From NCBI GenBank assembly GCA_028290245.1, contig JAQGKG010000103.1, positions 1-6,071 of the forward strand: a stretch of 6,071 bases of DNA, read 5' to 3'. The position numbers were made by a program, and so were the translations under genes. This document shows, piece after piece, positions 5,019 to 6,071 of the stretch; positions within the stretch are counted from its first letter, which is position 1; each line of letters opens with the position of its first letter. Under the pieces are notes generated by a model that worked only from the letters and a program-made list of their open reading frames with translations, was not told where the DNA came from and searched no databases. The stretch comes from Devosia sp. GTDB lineage: Bacteria > Pseudomonadota > Alphaproteobacteria > Rhizobiales > Devosiaceae.

Positions 5019-6032
5019 GTGTCGAATGATCTTATGCGCAAGAAAAGCCTGACATCGCTGGATCTGGCCAAACTGGCCGGCGTTTCCTCTGCCACCATAT
5101 CCCGTGCTTTCTCCGCGTCATCGAGCATGCGCCCGGAGACACGGACACGCATTCGGGCACTGGCCGACGAGCACGGCTTTCGGCCCAATTCCATGGCGCG
5201 CTCGCTAAACAATAGCGAGTCGCGGCTGGTCGCGCTGGTCTACAACACTGTTGCCAATCCGGCCGAGGGCGAGGGATTGGACGAACTGACCCACCTGCTG
5301 CAGGGGCAGGAGCGCATGCCCCTGGTGCTGTGCTGCGCCAATCACGAAGACCGCACCCAGCTAATGCGTATTGCCTCGACCTATCAGGTCGATCATTTCG
5401 TGCTGTATTCCGATGCCGTGACAATCGACGACGCCGTGGGGATTTTCCGCACCGCCATCCCTATCATCGCCTCGGCCGAACCGCTGGACGGGAGGGCGCT
5501 ATTCGCGGTCAGCCTCGAGGGCGCGGCCGCGACGAAGGAGATCGTCGATCATCTGGTGCAGCAAGGGCGGCAGCGCTTCGTCTATCTCTCAGGTCGCGCC
5601 TCGAGCCATGTCGATAAGCAGCGGCAGGCATGGTTTTCCCAAGGGATGGCCCTGCATGGGTTGTCGTTCCAGGTGGTCGAACATGGCGACTATTCCTACG
5701 ACTCCGGCTTCAAGGAAAGTGCGCTGCTGCTGCGCCGCATGCAACCGGATGCATTGATATGTGCCAATGACCTGATGGCCATTGGTGGCCGTGACGCCGC
5801 CGCCGCACTGGGCCTGCAGGTGCCCAAAGATCTGGCCATCATCGGTCACGATGGGGTGGCTCTCGCCGCCTGGGATTCCCATTCCATTACCACGATTATG
5901 CCTCCCGCCGGGGCTGTTAGCGCAGCACTAGCCGACCTGATAGCCTTGCCCCGCTCGGCGCCTACCGAGCAGCGCGTCATTGAATGCATAGTCCGTTGGG
6001 GCACGAGCACGGAGCAGCGTCTGGCTCAATAG
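5019..6032 (+). CDS. LacI-family transcriptional regulator, probable repressor of this locus
   Basis: A sugar-responsive DNA-binding protein of 337 residues, the normal family length. The N-terminal helix-turn-helix is SLDLAKLAGVSSATISRAFS (13-32); Ser24 and Ala25 align with the Tyr17-Gln18 specificity pair of LacI. The hinge FRPNSMARSLNN (54-65) keeps the leucine (63) that wedges into the operator CG step. The ligand-binding domain shows GDYSYDSG (223-230) and the motif ICANDLMAIGG...LGLQVPKDLAIIGHDG (247-279), then TTI. GTG at 5019, one base after the oxidoreductase stop, suits translational coupling but has only a weak ribosome site; in-frame ATG 5034, giving 332 residues starting MRKKSLTS, is a fair alternative. 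Position and operator candidates suggest it controls both the transporter and its own operon. Its inducer is unknown. Confidence 0.95.
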   Translation: MSNDLMRKKSLTSLDLAKLAGVSSATISRAFSASSSMRPETRTRIRALADEHGFRPNSMARSLNNSESRLVALVYNTVANPAEGEGLDELTHLLQGQERMPLVLCCANHEDRTQLMRIASTYQVDHFVLYSDAVTIDDAVGIFRTAIPIIASAEPLDGRALFAVSLEGAAATKEIVDHLVQQGRQRFVYLSGRASSHVDKQRQAWFSQGMALHGLSFQVVEHGDYSYDSGFKESALLLRRMQPDALICANDLMAIGGRDAAAALGLQVPKDLAIIGHDGVALAAWDSHSITTIMPPAGAVSAALADLIALPRSAPTEQRVIECIVRWGTSTEQRLAQ

Positions 6033-6038
6033 AGCCAG
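6021..6038 (+). terminator. Hairpin over the regulator's stop codon, possible weak terminator
   Basis: CTGGCTC (6021-6027) and GAGCCAG (6032-6038) pair perfectly over 7 bp around AATA; the stop TAG (6030-6032) lies in the loop and stem edge. No T-run follows (GACCGTCGATC), so it is not a convincing intrinsic terminator; it may be an mRNA 3'-end structure. The remaining bases to the window edge show no feature. Confidence 0.35.
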
Positions 6039-6071
6039 GACCGTCGATCTACCCAACTCCGCGTTTCCAAA

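Noticed and set aside
5201..5219. Inverted repeat CTCGCTA / TAGCGAG with a 5-base loop inside the LacI gene, considered as an internal operator
   Set aside because: It lacks the spacer-free central CG symmetry of LacI-type sites and lies in the codons of the conserved hinge, so chance or codon constraint explains it.

Overview
The window is a GC-rich (roughly 60% by eye), tightly packed carbohydrate uptake and oxidation locus of a proteobacterium. The protein styles (CUT1-type sugar importer, Gfo/Idh/MocA oxidoreductase, LacI-family regulator) and a CTTG-type -35 element suggest an alphaproteobacterium of the Hyphomicrobiales (rhizobia or Devosia-like). That placement is inference from gene style, not a species identification.

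Layout: two gene groups diverge from a regulatory region at about 3813-4009. Leftward (minus strand) run a periplasmic sugar-binding protein (2520-3812), a MalF-like permease (1547-2434), a MalG-like permease (645-1547) and a MalK/UgpC-like ATPase (641 down to the window edge, where it is cut). The two permeases overlap by one base, and the ATPase starts three bases after the second permease stops, so these three are probably translationally coupled. The binding-protein gene is separated from the permeases by an 85-base gap holding two hairpins, which suits a design in which binding protein is made in excess over the membrane complex. Rightward (plus strand) run a Gfo/Idh/MocA NAD(P)-dependent oxidoreductase (4010-5017) and, one base later, a LacI-family repressor (5019-6032).

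How the genes could work together: the binding protein captures a sugar or polyol in the periplasm, the two permeases and the ATPase import it, and the oxidoreductase oxidises the sugar or a derivative in the cytoplasm. The LacI protein would repress both directions in the absence of ligand. The divergent region contains two LacI-type operator candidates with a central CG that share the 9-mer ATGTACACG and lie 108 bp apart. The substrate cannot be read from the sequence.

Most notable observations: the ATPase has valine (GTG) where the Walker B catalytic glutamate (GAG) is expected, while all other nucleotide-binding motifs in the visible part are intact. The divergent region also holds a perfect 17-bp palindrome that is not explained by the LacI sites. 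The general system type is well known; I see no evidence of a wholly new kind of system, and no RNA genes, mobile elements or CRISPR arrays.
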